DNA of 31,886 nucleotides from Planctomycetota bacterium. GTDB lineage: Bacteria > Planctomycetota > UBA1135. Where the stretch lies: assembly GCA_003501525.1 (NCBI GenBank), contig DNPI01000017.1, positions 1-31,886 on the forward strand, read 5' to 3'. The translations under genes were made by a program, and so were the position numbers. Of this stretch, positions 1-8,590 are shown one piece after another; the first letter of the stretch is position 1, and each line of letters opens with the position of its first letter. The notes below the pieces were generated by a model. The model made no database searches. It was not told the DNA's origin and saw nothing but the letters and a program-made list of their open reading frames with translations.

Positions 1-2
1 CT

Positions 3-116
3 TTAGCCGCGGTCACAAACGATTATCTCAAAGGCCGGAGCATTCCGGATCTTTACGACTTAGGGCCTCGACTTCTTGGCCTACTTCTTGGTTCACCGGA
101 GTTCCAGCAGCAATGA
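3..116 (+). CDS. DUF1800 family protein, C-terminal fragment
   Basis: An open frame enters from the left edge and stops at a TGA (114-116). It encodes about 37 residues that end in a Leu-rich stretch followed by GSPEFQQQ. DUF1800 proteins usually end with a similar 'LLxSPEFQ' sequence, and they are typically encoded just upstream of a DUF1501 gene, exactly as here. The stop overlaps the next start as ATGA, so the two are probably translated as a coupled pair. The family is exported and common in Planctomycetota and relatives, and its biochemical function is not established. Only the tail is visible, so the catalytic or binding part cannot be judged. The identification rests on this short tail plus the neighbour. 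Confidence 0.7.
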   Translation, partial: LAAVTNDYLKGRSIPDLYDLGPRLLGLLLGSPEFQQQ

Positions 117-1360
117 GTTCATCTCGCCGCGATTTCCTTAAGCGTTCTGCGACTCTAGCGGGTGCTTTCCCTGCCGCATCTTTACTGCCCGGCCATTCGG
201 GTTTCTGGAAACCAAAATATCCCCCGGCAATCGTTGCTGTCTATTTAAGGGGCGGAGCGGATTTCCTCAACATGGTGGTGCCATGGAAAGATCCGGTCTA
301 TAGATCGATACGCCCTGGTCTCGCTATCCGAGAGGAAGATGAGCCAGTCAAGCTGGACAGCCGCTGGGCTCTCCATCCAGCTCTTTCTGCTTTGAAGCCG
401 ATTTGGGAGGCAAAAGATTTTGCGCCTGTGGTGGGCGCGGGCTCTCCACATACCACCCGTAGCCACTTTGATGCTCAAGATTTCATGGAGTTTGCGGCGC
501 CGGGCAATCGAACTGTGCGATCAGGATGGCTCAACCGGTATTTGACCTTGTCGGCGTCTAAAGCGACTAACGATTTCCGAGCAATGGCAACTCAAGAGCT
601 TTTGCCCCGTTCTCTCCGTGGGGAATTCCCCGTTCTTGCGGTTCCCACTTCAATGGACAGAAAGAAAGGGTCTGCATTGTTGGACCGCTTCGAGGAGTTT
701 TATGGAGATGGAATGACGCAAGAAGGCGGCGTGATGGGTGAGCGGAAAGATGATTCAACGGGCGTTGTCCAATCAGGGAAAGCGACAATTGAGACGCTAC
801 GGAGATTCCAAGAAATTGTTGGCGACCGGAAATCCAGAAAGAATAGTGCTGCGAATTATCCCAGCAGCCGGTTTGGGCAGCGGCTTGAAATCATTGCTCG
901 TGTACTCAAATCAGGAGAGGGCCTTGAGGTTGCTGGAATAGATATTGGTGGATGGGATGACCATACCAATCAAGGTGGCGTGGAAGGGCGGCATGCGGAT
1001 CGATTGAGAGATTTTGCTATTTCTATTGCTGCTTTCTATGAAGATATGGGACCTAGGATGGAGAACACTTCGATTGTGGTGATGACAGAATTTGGCCGAA
1101 CGGCTCGAGAGAACGGGAACAATGGGACAGACCATGGCCATGGCAGCGGAATGTTTGTGATTGGTGGTGGAGTGAAAGGTGGCAAAGTGCACGGCTCCTG
1201 GCGGGGTCTCGGCCCTGAGAATCTCTACCAAGGTCGGGATGTACAGGTCACGACTGATTTCCGCGATGTGATGGCGGAGTGCCTCGATGGGGTTTTTGGG
1301 TTTAAGCCTTCAAAGGGCTTTTTCCCTGATTACAAAGCCCGGAAAGTCGGTTTGTACTAA
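113..1360 (+). CDS. DUF1501 domain protein with Tat signal
   Basis: This 415-residue protein is predicted to be exported. The N-terminus carries a twin-arginine motif (RRDFLK, residues 5-10) followed by a hydrophobic, Ala-rich stretch, which indicates Tat export as a folded protein. The body matches DUF1501, a family distantly related to the alkaline phosphatase/sulfatase fold. It has an early 'VYLRGGADFLN' strand, a central 'GGWDDHTNQG' stretch, and a C-terminal 'TEFGRT...DHGHG' segment with conserved Asp and His. Length is normal for the family. It is encoded with a 4-base ATGA overlap after a DUF1800 gene, the usual partner. The pair is recurrent in Planctomycetota, but the substrate is unknown. 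Its 3' end overlaps the convergent ROK gene by 4 bases (1357-1360), so no separate terminator can lie between them. Confidence 0.9.
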   Translation: MSSSRRDFLKRSATLAGAFPAASLLPGHSGFWKPKYPPAIVAVYLRGGADFLNMVVPWKDPVYRSIRPGLAIREEDEPVKLDSRWALHPALSALKPIWEAKDFAPVVGAGSPHTTRSHFDAQDFMEFAAPGNRTVRSGWLNRYLTLSASKATNDFRAMATQELLPRSLRGEFPVLAVPTSMDRKKGSALLDRFEEFYGDGMTQEGGVMGERKDDSTGVVQSGKATIETLRRFQEIVGDRKSRKNSAANYPSSRFGQRLEIIARVLKSGEGLEVAGIDIGGWDDHTNQGGVEGRHADRLRDFAISIAAFYEDMGPRMENTSIVVMTEFGRTARENGNNGTDHGHGSGMFVIGGGVKGGKVHGSWRGLGPENLYQGRDVQVTTDFRDVMAECLDGVFGFKPSKGFFPDYKARKVGLY

Positions 1361-2247
1361 GTATTTTGTAGCGCTAGTTCGGCTGCTCCGAAAATCCCCG
1401 CGTCTTCGCCGAGCGTTGAGCGGGCAATTAGGAAGTCTTGGGCTTTTCTCCCGAAAGCTCTCTTTTCCAATATCGCTAAAGCACTCGGCGCAAGCAGATC
1501 AATGGCTGCGGAAACTCCTCCGGCGAACAAGAAAACTCGAATATCAAGAAGCAGGGAGACTTGGGCTAGAGCCTCTCCTAGGTACTTGCCGGCATTCGCA
1601 AAAGCCTTCACGGCGTCAGCATTCCCACTTCGGGCCAGTTGACTCGCTTCAGGGAGTGAGGAGCTTGTCACACCACATTCTTTGAGGTTCTCAATAATGG
1701 GGGCTGCTCCTAGTACGGCTTCAAGGCATCCTTGTGCGCCGCAGGCGCAGATTCGTTCGTGCCCTACCTGAAGGTGCCCTATCTCTCCTGCCATTCCAGG
1801 GCCAGTATGTAGTTTGTTGCCTAGGATTAATCCTCCTCCCACCCCTGTCCCCAGCGTTACCAGGAGAAAGTCTGGATGACTATTGCCGGCGCCATGCTTA
1901 GCCTCACCAAGTGCAGCGAGAGAAGCATCGTTGCCCATGAGTACAGGCGCCCCAAGAATTTCCGAGACTCTGCTGGCGAGGGGCTTTCCAGCGAGAAACG
2001 AGAGATTTGGGGTCCCCGCTACCGAATCCCCATCTGGGTTAATCACGCCCGGTACGCCGAGCCCAATCCTTTGGTTCGTACTTTTACTTGCTAGATTTCG
2101 AGCAATACTGGCGATTGCTTCAATACAGGCGTCCTCGCTCTGTGGGGTTGTTGTCTCTTCGCGAGCAACAATCCGCCCTTCGTTTACAGCTCCACCCTTT
2201 ATGGTTGTGCCGCCTAAGTCAATGCCAATAGAAGTGAGAGAGGTCAA
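1357..2247 (-). CDS. ROK family sugar kinase (glucokinase-like)
   Basis: A 296-residue ROK protein that probably phosphorylates glucose or another hexose with ATP in the cytoplasm. The N-terminal phosphate-binding motif DLGGTTIKGG (residues 10-19), the catalytic-region 'GNDAS' (105-109), the 'TLGTGVGGG' loop (131-139), and the ROK zinc site (H157 with CACGAQGC, 167-174) are all present. There is no N-terminal helix-turn-helix, so this is a kinase rather than a NagC-type repressor. The exact sugar cannot be read from sequence; glucose, N-acetylglucosamine and N-acetylmannosamine are options. The start is TTG, chosen because no ATG or GTG precedes the DLGGT motif at the right distance; no clear Shine-Dalgarno is seen. 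A possible 21-codon ORF ends over this TTG (see findings). It lies 63 bases downstream of the M48 gene on the same strand. Confidence 0.88.
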   Translation of the reverse strand: MTSLTSIGIDLGGTTIKGGAVNEGRIVAREETTTPQSEDACIEAIASIARNLASKSTNQRIGLGVPGVINPDGDSVAGTPNLSFLAGKPLASRVSEILGAPVLMGNDASLAALGEAKHGAGNSHPDFLLVTLGTGVGGGLILGNKLHTGPGMAGEIGHLQVGHERICACGAQGCLEAVLGAAPIIENLKECGVTSSSLPEASQLARSGNADAVKAFANAGKYLGEALAQVSLLLDIRVFLFAGGVSAAIDLLAPSALAILEKRAFGRKAQDFLIARSTLGEDAGIFGAAELALQNT

Positions 2248-2310
2248 GTCGGTTTTCGAGCTTCTCGCAGCGTTGATGGTTGAGGAAGAAGAAGCCTGAG
2301 GCTTTTCATG

Positions 2311-3150
2311 TTAAGGCTTCGAATCATCGTTTTGGACGGTTGCCCGCTGCCACACGGCTAGGGCTTTGGGTGTGATGGCCTGCAATCTTCGAATTCGGTC
2401 TTTTGCGCTTGGATGAGTAGACAAGAAAGTGGGCGTTGAACCTTCAGAGGCTTTTGCCATTCTTTCCCAAAGCGGTACAGCTGCTCGGGGGTCAAATCCG
2501 GCGGCTGCACTCAACAATAGGCCCAATTCATCAGCTTCTGTTTCATGGGTTCTGGAGTAGGGCAAGAGGATGCCGAGCACGCCTCCGAGGCCCAAGGCGA
2601 GCATGATTTTGTGTCTATCCTCAGGGTTGCGTCTCTCTAGAGTTTTGTCTGCAGTAATGAGGGCGCCTTGAAACATAAGCCCTTGCGAAAGTCGCTCACC
2701 GCCATGTCGCAGTAGAGCGTGTGCCACCTCATGGCCCATTATGACGGCAAGGCTATCTTCATCGTTTGCGACCGTAAGCAGTCCAGAATACACAGCACAT
2801 TTCCCGCCTGGGAGTGCCCATGCATTTATGGTGTCAGGGTCCTCGATGAGAACGAATTCCCAAGAGAATTTTTTTGCTGGGTCCGGGTGTTTTTTGCGCG
2901 CGGTTTTTGCGATTGCCTGGCCAATGCGCGAGATCATTTCAGCATTGTTTCCGTTCTCTATTAGCGGCACTTCGGATAAGGTCTCTTCCCATGTTTGTGC
3001 CCCGATGCGCATTTCATGAGACAAGGAATAAAAATTCAGTTGCTTCCTTCCTGTTGGCGTGGTTTGGCAAGACGCAAATGCTAAAAGAATCCCAATAACA
3101 GGCAGGAGGGCGTGTCGGTTTGGTCCCACCCCCGTATCGTATGCCTGCAT
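2311..3150 (-). CDS. M48 family metalloprotease, lipoprotein
   Basis: A secreted zinc metallopeptidase of the M48 (Ste24/BepA/LoiP-like) family. With the ATG at 3150 it has 279 residues. A signal peptide ends in a lipobox (AFASC, Cys at residue 28), indicating outer- or inner-membrane lipid anchoring. The zinc motif HEVAH lies near residues 140-144 and the third ligand in ETEAD near 203-207. This short form without membrane helices resembles the periplasmic M48 proteases that degrade misfolded outer-membrane proteins, so an envelope quality-control role is inferred. A GTG at 3129 would give a more typical signal peptide and cannot be excluded; a longer reading from 3225 would overlap gpmI and puts non-signal sequence in front. 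Its start is only 4 bases from the divergent gpmI start, so promoters must lie inside one of the two genes. Confidence 0.85.
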   Translation of the reverse strand: MQAYDTGVGPNRHALLPVIGILLAFASCQTTPTGRKQLNFYSLSHEMRIGAQTWEETLSEVPLIENGNNAEMISRIGQAIAKTARKKHPDPAKKFSWEFVLIEDPDTINAWALPGGKCAVYSGLLTVANDEDSLAVIMGHEVAHALLRHGGERLSQGLMFQGALITADKTLERRNPEDRHKIMLALGLGGVLGILLPYSRTHETEADELGLLLSAAAGFDPRAAVPLWERMAKASEGSTPTFLSTHPSAKDRIRRLQAITPKALAVWQRATVQNDDSKP

Positions 3151-3154
3151 CTTT

Positions 3155-4693
3155 ATGAGTAGCATCAAACCCACAGTCCTCATTGTTTTAGACGGTTGGG
3201 GCCATGCTGACCCTAGCGCGCACAATGCGGTGACTAGTGCCCCAGCTCACAACTTTCTTCGGTGGAGGGAAGAGTGGCCCAATGCATTGCTTTCCGCCTC
3301 GGGAAAGGAAGTAGGCCTTCCGTTGGGGTTGATGGGGAATTCAGAAGTTGGGCATACGAACATTGGAGCCGGTCGCACTGTCCGCCAAACAATCACTCGG
3401 ATAGATAGAAGCGTTAAGTCAGGAGAATTTACTCAGCTGCCAGCGATTCGGGGCGCTATTGAGCATGCTCGGTCTCACGGCACCAATCTTCACCTCTTTG
3501 GCTTGATTGGCCCCGGGGGAGTGCACGCAAGCGATCAGCATTGGAATGCGGTTCTTGAAATGGCTCACGCGTTAGGTTTGCCAAGCAATCAGATTCGGAT
3601 TCATGCCATCTTGGACGGCAGGGACACTCCGCCTACGAGTGGTGCCGGCTTTATGGAGGATCTTGACAATGTTTTAGAAAAATATGGCGGCGAAGTAGCC
3701 TCCCTTTCCGGGCGCTATTGGGGCATGGATCGAGACCAAAACTGGGAGCGAATCGAGAAGTTTTGGCGAGCCTCCGTATTGGGTAAGGCAGAGCGTACGG
3801 TTGAATCCTGGAGTGAAGCATTAGCTCTCGGTCGAACTAATGGGGAGACCGATGAATTTCTTGCTCCGACACTTATTAATCGTGGGGTTAATGGGATTAA
3901 AGACGGGGACGCTGTTTTTTCTATCAATTTCCGTGCTGACCGAGTGCGGCAAATCACTGAGGCTTTCCTTGTGCCAACTTTTTCAGGGTTTGACAGAGAG
4001 ACCGCCCCGGAAGTTTATTTCGCTAGCATGACTCGATACCGAGACGATTTTTCGTGTCCAGTAGCTTTCCCTAAAGAGGAATTGCGCTCCTTGTTTGGAG
4101 AATTGGTTTCCGCAAAAGGTCTACGTCAATTCCGGTGTGCTGAAACAGAGAAGTATGCACATGTCACTTTTTTCTTTAATGGAGGGCGGGAGCAGGTGTA
4201 CGAAGGCGAGGAAAGGCATTTGGTGCCATCCCCAAAAGTGGCGACTTATGACCTCAAGCCAGAAATGTCAGCACAGGAGGTCACCAACCAGGTTTGCCAA
4301 CGCCTTGAAGCCGGTCAGCATCACCTTTACGTCGTTAACTTCGCGAATTCTGACATGGTCGGGCACACAGGGATTCAATCTGCAGCAGAGGCAGCTGTTA
4401 GTGCTGTTGATAGGTGTCTAGGGCGCATTGCAGAGAAAGTTTTTGCAGCGAAGGGGACGATGGCGATTACTGCTGACCATGGGAACGCTGAAATGATGGT
4501 GAACCCTGATACAGGTGATTCTCACACGGCTCACACTCTTAACCCCGTTCCTTTTTTGCTCATGGGGGAAAAATTTCGCGGTGGGTCTCTTCGTGAAATG
4601 GGGGTTCTTGCAGATGTTGCCCCCACATTGATGCAGACTATGGGTATTGAGCAGCCCGACGTTATGGATGGGCAATCTTTAATTCAACGCTAG
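3155..4693 (+). CDS. gpmI: 2,3-bisphosphoglycerate-independent phosphoglycerate mutase
   Basis: This enzyme interconverts 3- and 2-phosphoglycerate in glycolysis and gluconeogenesis in the cytoplasm. The start ATG at 3155 gives 512 residues, the normal length of the Mn-dependent enzyme. Family signatures are in order: VLDGWG with the metal ligand Asp near residue 13, the phosphoserine nucleophile in GNSEVGHTNIGAGR (Ser63), the LDGRDTPP loop, the NFANSDMVGHTG metal-binding segment, and DHGNAE near the C-terminus. An extended start at 3059 would add 32 residues unlike the family and run through the M48 gene, so it is rejected. It is divergent from the M48 gene and 17 bases ahead of the next plus-strand gene, with no functional link evident. 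It is a core housekeeping gene. Confidence 0.97.
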   Translation: MSSIKPTVLIVLDGWGHADPSAHNAVTSAPAHNFLRWREEWPNALLSASGKEVGLPLGLMGNSEVGHTNIGAGRTVRQTITRIDRSVKSGEFTQLPAIRGAIEHARSHGTNLHLFGLIGPGGVHASDQHWNAVLEMAHALGLPSNQIRIHAILDGRDTPPTSGAGFMEDLDNVLEKYGGEVASLSGRYWGMDRDQNWERIEKFWRASVLGKAERTVESWSEALALGRTNGETDEFLAPTLINRGVNGIKDGDAVFSINFRADRVRQITEAFLVPTFSGFDRETAPEVYFASMTRYRDDFSCPVAFPKEELRSLFGELVSAKGLRQFRCAETEKYAHVTFFFNGGREQVYEGEERHLVPSPKVATYDLKPEMSAQEVTNQVCQRLEAGQHHLYVVNFANSDMVGHTGIQSAAEAAVSAVDRCLGRIAEKVFAAKGTMAITADHGNAEMMVNPDTGDSHTAHTLNPVPFLLMGEKFRGGSLREMGVLADVAPTLMQTMGIEQPDVMDGQSLIQR

Positions 4694-4710
4694 GGCCTAA
4701 AATTCTTCTT

Positions 4711-6771
4711 GTGCGAATAATCTCAATCCTTTTTTGCTTCTTTCTCGGCGCTCTCCCTTTAATGGCGCAGGGGGAAACTTTCTTTGTTGACCCGGTTAAC
4801 GGTTCTGATGTCAACTCTGGTGGAGCTTCGGATCCTTTCCAAAGCTTGACCCAAGCCCTTTCCGTGGCAAGAGCGCTGGGGACTACGGGGCACGAAATCC
4901 AGCTGTTTACTGGTACTTACACTGAAGTAGGCTCGCTCATTGGGAACAGTTTGGAAAGTTGGCCAATAGAACTCCTTCCTGGGACGAGCGTACGAGCAGG
5001 GAATCTGCAGGTTCCTGTTTTTGATGGGGAGGGGACCGCGCAAATTTTTGCCTTACTCGAAAACTTTACGGTTTCTACATCTTTGAGTGAGGTGGAAGTT
5101 GTTAATTGCGGCGTTGGGATTGCAAACCTTGCCAGTGCGAATTTGCGGGGCTTTGTTTTAGAGGATTCGAGGTTCACGTTCTCTTCTACTGGGGCATTTT
5201 TCCAATTTGATGGCACTTTAGACAACCAAGTTCTGGTGCGGGATTGTGAGTTTATTGGCGAATCTAGCGCTGCAGATGTGGGGGTTGATTTTTATGTTAC
5301 TGGGGGAGGAGGATTAAGCGGCGGGAGTGTAGAAAGTTGCCTTGTCACGGGTTGCAATATTGGGATTCAAGTCGAAGCCTCCGATGGCGCTGGTGGGCTA
5401 ACGGACTATGCGGTTGGTACGGGCTTTCTGGTCAAGGGGAATGAAATTGAAGATTTCCTCCCTACAGCTAATTCTCCGACAGGATCTGCTGGGATTAAAA
5501 TCGCGTCTAAATCGGGCACTGTCGGCGTATGCAGAGTGGGATGCCTTGTCAGCGGGAATGAAATTACGGGACCGAACCCTGGCTCCACTCCCCCTGCGGG
5601 GCAAGTTGGTTTGTACTTAGAGTCATCCAACCAGACAGGAGGTGGCCTTGCTGCGTTGATGGAATCATCTGTGCAGTACAACGAGATTATTGGTTGTGAG
5701 ACGGGCGTGAAATTGGAAACGAACGGAGGTACGGCTAATCAAGCTGATCTTACAAGTGAGTTTTTAGGGAACCTTATCCAGCTTGCCAGCGGTGATGGCG
5801 TGGCCTTTGAGGTTAATGGGTTTGCTCCATCCCCCTTGAGTAATAATTTGCCCAATTTTGGGACATATGGCTCCTTTTTAGAGGCAGGGAGGAACGTTAT
5901 CGCTTCAAACGGGGGATCAGCGGTTGCGCTTGATAGCGATATGGATTTCTTTTTAAGCATGCCCAATTTTCATGGGAATTGGTGGGATCCTTCGGCAGTT
6001 TCTGAAGCCTCGGTTCTTACAAATTTTATTAGCCTGAATGGCGCGAGCAATTTTGGGACTGCTCAGTTGAGCCCCGTCTTTCAGTTCTCGATGGAGGCGA
6101 CAGTTTCCCCTTCCACGATTACAGAAGGGGCAACCCCATTGGTGACCGTAACGGCTGGTGGTGGCTTCTTTCCAACGTCGGCGTTTTTCCATGACGCGGA
6201 TACAGATTCTCTTTTGGAGAATATGGTGGTTACCGTAGGGAATGTCCCTATTGATTTGAGCGATTCAGAAACGGTGCTTGCCTCAGATGGTTCCTCGCTC
6301 GCTTTCCGTTTCCCTGACATGTCCGTCGGCACGTACAACCTGAACTTACAAAACCCCGGCGGCCCATTTGTGGTTGACAATGGGAATGGTGTTCAGCCGA
6401 GCTTCCAAGTGAACGCCCCGTCGGAATCTGAGGACAGCGGTGGCCCATGCTTTATAGCTTCAGTGGCTTTTGAAGACCCCCACAGCCCAGCTGTTGAAAC
6501 GCTTCGTCATTTCCGCGACCGCTGGCTTCTCACATGGCCTGGGGGACGCATTTTTGTTGGTTGGTATTACGAGCATGGCCCGACTGCTGCTCAATGGCTA
6601 GAGCAGAGGCCGTGGGCGCGCGCGACAACTCGATTGGCCCTAATCCCTCCTATTGGGATTGCGGAGGCTTTGGAGTCGTGGAATTTGGGTCAGCGGTTGT
6701 TGGCTGCTATAGCCCTTTTAGGCATTGCCTTTGGGTTTGGCCGGAAGGCGTATCTAGGTAATCCTATTTAA
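4711..6771 (+). CDS. Secreted beta-helix protein with CFI-box C-terminus
   Basis: A 686-residue exported protein starting at GTG (4711). Residues 1-20 form a signal peptide ending near 'LMAQG'. Then comes a DUF1565-like opening (FFVDPVNGSDVNSGG) that precedes right-handed parallel beta-helices. Residues of roughly 50-450 contain repeated 'gN.I.gc..G' rungs. An Ig-like region follows near 480-570. The C-terminal part from about Cys580 reads CFIASVAFED, then a charged 'RHFRDRWLLTWPGG' stretch, ending with a hydrophobic segment and basic residues. This matches the CFI-box C-terminal module that I recall on surface proteins of several phyla; a sorting or anchoring role is inferred, not shown. No catalytic residues are recognised, so substrate binding or a lyase-like role is open. 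Its last 8 bases overlap the convergent next gene. Confidence 0.8.
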   Translation: MRIISILFCFFLGALPLMAQGETFFVDPVNGSDVNSGGASDPFQSLTQALSVARALGTTGHEIQLFTGTYTEVGSLIGNSLESWPIELLPGTSVRAGNLQVPVFDGEGTAQIFALLENFTVSTSLSEVEVVNCGVGIANLASANLRGFVLEDSRFTFSSTGAFFQFDGTLDNQVLVRDCEFIGESSAADVGVDFYVTGGGGLSGGSVESCLVTGCNIGIQVEASDGAGGLTDYAVGTGFLVKGNEIEDFLPTANSPTGSAGIKIASKSGTVGVCRVGCLVSGNEITGPNPGSTPPAGQVGLYLESSNQTGGGLAALMESSVQYNEIIGCETGVKLETNGGTANQADLTSEFLGNLIQLASGDGVAFEVNGFAPSPLSNNLPNFGTYGSFLEAGRNVIASNGGSAVALDSDMDFFLSMPNFHGNWWDPSAVSEASVLTNFISLNGASNFGTAQLSPVFQFSMEATVSPSTITEGATPLVTVTAGGGFFPTSAFFHDADTDSLLENMVVTVGNVPIDLSDSETVLASDGSSLAFRFPDMSVGTYNLNLQNPGGPFVVDNGNGVQPSFQVNAPSESEDSGGPCFIASVAFEDPHSPAVETLRHFRDRWLLTWPGGRIFVGWYYEHGPTAAQWLEQRPWARATTRLALIPPIGIAEALESWNLGQRLLAAIALLGIAFGFGRKAYLGNPI

Positions 6772-7564
6772 CAATTCGCGTCCCAGCCGCGGTGCCACTT
6801 GGAGCGGTCATTCCGGTTCTGAAGATTTGCATTGCTACTTTCCTGCGCTCACCTGGTGCGACGGCCACTAGGGCAACTAGACGGGTATCGGCGATGCCAT
6901 TGGGCTGCTCGACCCAGTCCACTGTCCAGGCACCTCCCTTTAGAGGAGGGGAGAGGAAAGAGCCGCGCGGTGAAGGCTTCATCGTTTTTACTTCACCGGT
7001 TTCTTGATTGATGAAACGAACTAGCCCAAAGTTCACTCGTGAGCCGTCTACTCCCGCAATCGTTCCTTCTACATGCGCTGCTTTTAAAAGGTGAAATTCG
7101 AGAGGGGTGTCCTCGCGAGGGATTGAGGTGGTCTGGACTTCCGAGGGAAAGAATCCTGGGCAGGCTACTTGTATTTCCCACGTTCCACTAGACAGCATGG
7201 TGATTTCGATTTTCCCGTTTGTTTTTGCCCTTCGGGTGGTCCAATCTTCGTTGCCTACTTGGCGGTATCTGACCTGTGCCCCAGGGATTGGTTCGCGTGA
7301 GCGATTTTTCATCGCCGCAATGCTGAGTGAAAAGCTTGGGGTAGCTTGCCCAATATCTTCTCTATGGCTTGGCTTGGATTCAGGTTTAGGGGAGGTGATG
7401 GAAACGACAGGGCTGTCGTCAAATTCTGCAATTTCAAGTGGTGGCAAGGAAGGCTCAGGCGGCATTTGCGTCCCTGAGTCGATTGGAGCTAGAAAGACAG
7501 ATGCAGCGAAAACCCCTGCTCCAGCGAGTGTTACCAGGATCAAAATTCCTCGGAGGCTTGGCAT
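6764..7564 (-). CDS. Membrane-anchored carboxypeptidase-regulatory-like domain protein
   Basis: A 266-residue protein with one N-terminal hydrophobic segment (residues 6-26). It could be a signal anchor or a signal peptide. A Pro/Ser-rich linker follows to about residue 70. The remainder resembles carboxypeptidase-regulatory-like (CarboxypepD_reg) beta-sandwich domains: 'PIPGAQVRYRQVG', a 'KTNGKIEITMLSSGTWEIQV' strand pair and 'PGFFPSEVQTTSI' are typical. A second such unit may follow from about 160 ('VEGTIAGVDGSRVNFGLVRF'). No enzyme motif is seen. The likely role is adhesion or protein interaction at the cell envelope. The ATG sits one base after the stop of the YgfZ-like gene on the same strand (TGA-G-ATG), so the two are almost certainly co-translated, although no functional link between them is known. 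Confidence 0.7.
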   Translation of the reverse strand: MPSLRGILILVTLAGAGVFAASVFLAPIDSGTQMPPEPSLPPLEIAEFDDSPVVSITSPKPESKPSHREDIGQATPSFSLSIAAMKNRSREPIPGAQVRYRQVGNEDWTTRRAKTNGKIEITMLSSGTWEIQVACPGFFPSEVQTTSIPREDTPLEFHLLKAAHVEGTIAGVDGSRVNFGLVRFINQETGEVKTMKPSPRGSFLSPPLKGGAWTVDWVEQPNGIADTRLVALVAVAPGERRKVAMQIFRTGMTAPSGTAAGTRIVK

Positions 7565-7565
7565 C

Positions 7566-8552
7566 TCAGGTTCTGCTGAGGGGCTCTACTCTCGTAGTGA
7601 TTTTTTCATCCTTTCGCATGGCAAAGATTCTATTGTCCTTCCTGGCGGCTTTGCGCCTAATCCTTCCCAGCCCCGTAGATTTTTCATGTTTAGGAGATAG
7701 AGCCCAAGAGGTCACATGCCCGATCTCCTTGTCTTCCGAATCAGTTAGCCGCATTCCCTCTAGGGGGTGGGTGCTTTCAAATTCTAATCCGCAAATTTTC
7801 CACGGGGATTCTCCATAAGTGCGCACCCGGGCGACTACTTCTTGCCCCACATAGCACCCTTTGCTTTGAGAAGTCCTCCGCCATTCGCCTGTCTCGGGCA
7901 AGATGGTTTCGCTTGAGAATTCTTTTCCGAATCTCGGAATAAAAGAGGAGATGCGAAGCGCCTCAAGAACCAGAGGGCCAACAGAGATTTTTTGGAGTGC
8001 GTGGAGATTGTCTTTTAGTTCGCTTGTGTTATCCCGGGGCGTGCAAATTTCTAAACAGGGAGCGCCCATGTCCGGCCGACCCAGAATCCACCCTTCGTCG
8101 CAGAAAGGGGCGATTGTTAGCTCAGAAGGCGGGGGCGACATATTTGCTTGAAACTGCGCCAGCGCCGCGGTGTTTTTGGGCCCGAGAATTAGAGTTCTTT
8201 GCCAATCTTCCAGGGTCCATCGCACATCTTCTTCAAAATGGGCCTTTTCTAGAGTGGATAGAATCCCTTCTGAGCAGATTGCTGGATGGTCAATAATGAA
8301 GGTCGATTCGTGAAGACGGAAAACAAGCAGATCTGCTATCCATTGACCTTTTCGGTTAAGAAGGGCGGACCACTGCCCTTTGCCTTCCGCGAGCGCGGTT
8401 ATATCGCTAGTGAGTAGTCGCTGGAGAAATGATTGTGCTTGTACGCCCTCGACGTTGAGCCAATTCCTGTCGTTTCCACATGCGCTGGCCCATTCTGTAT
8501 GGCAGGTATTTAAACCATCTAAATAATCCGCGTCGTTTTCCGAGGCAATCAT
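7566..8552 (-). CDS. ygfZ: YgfZ/GcvT-like folate-binding protein
   Basis: A 328-residue cytoplasmic protein of the YgfZ (IBA57) branch of the GcvT fold. The diagnostic signature KGCYVGQE lies at residues 231-238, followed by VVARVRTYG. YgfZ binds tetrahydrofolate and assists assembly or repair of Fe-S clusters in enzymes such as MiaB; that role is inferred from family. The N-terminal 'VEGVQAQSFLQRLLTSDI' and 'LLNRKGQWIADLLVF' segments are also typical of YgfZ rather than the aminomethyltransferase GcvT, and no gcvH or gcvP lies nearby. The start ATG at 8552 fits the fold, with about 30 residues before the first conserved block. It is divergent from nnrD with 38 bases between starts and is followed one base later by the regulatory-like gene. 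Confidence 0.88.
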   Translation of the reverse strand: MIASENDADYLDGLNTCHTEWASACGNDRNWLNVEGVQAQSFLQRLLTSDITALAEGKGQWSALLNRKGQWIADLLVFRLHESTFIIDHPAICSEGILSTLEKAHFEEDVRWTLEDWQRTLILGPKNTAALAQFQANMSPPPSELTIAPFCDEGWILGRPDMGAPCLEICTPRDNTSELKDNLHALQKISVGPLVLEALRISSFIPRFGKEFSSETILPETGEWRRTSQSKGCYVGQEVVARVRTYGESPWKICGLEFESTHPLEGMRLTDSEDKEIGHVTSWALSPKHEKSTGLGRIRRKAARKDNRIFAMRKDEKITTRVEPLSRT

Positions 8553-8590
8553 GGAAACAGTCTAAGGGAGAAGTGGTTTATTCTTTTCGT

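Noticed and set aside
2292..2304. Small hairpin (AAGCC/GGCTT) between the M48 and ROK genes
   Set aside because: Only five pairs and a three-base loop with no T-run, too weak for an intrinsic terminator call.
7107..7700. Plus-strand frame of 197 codons
   Set aside because: It is antisense to the regulatory-like gene and to the 3' end of the YgfZ-like gene, and shows no recognisable motif.
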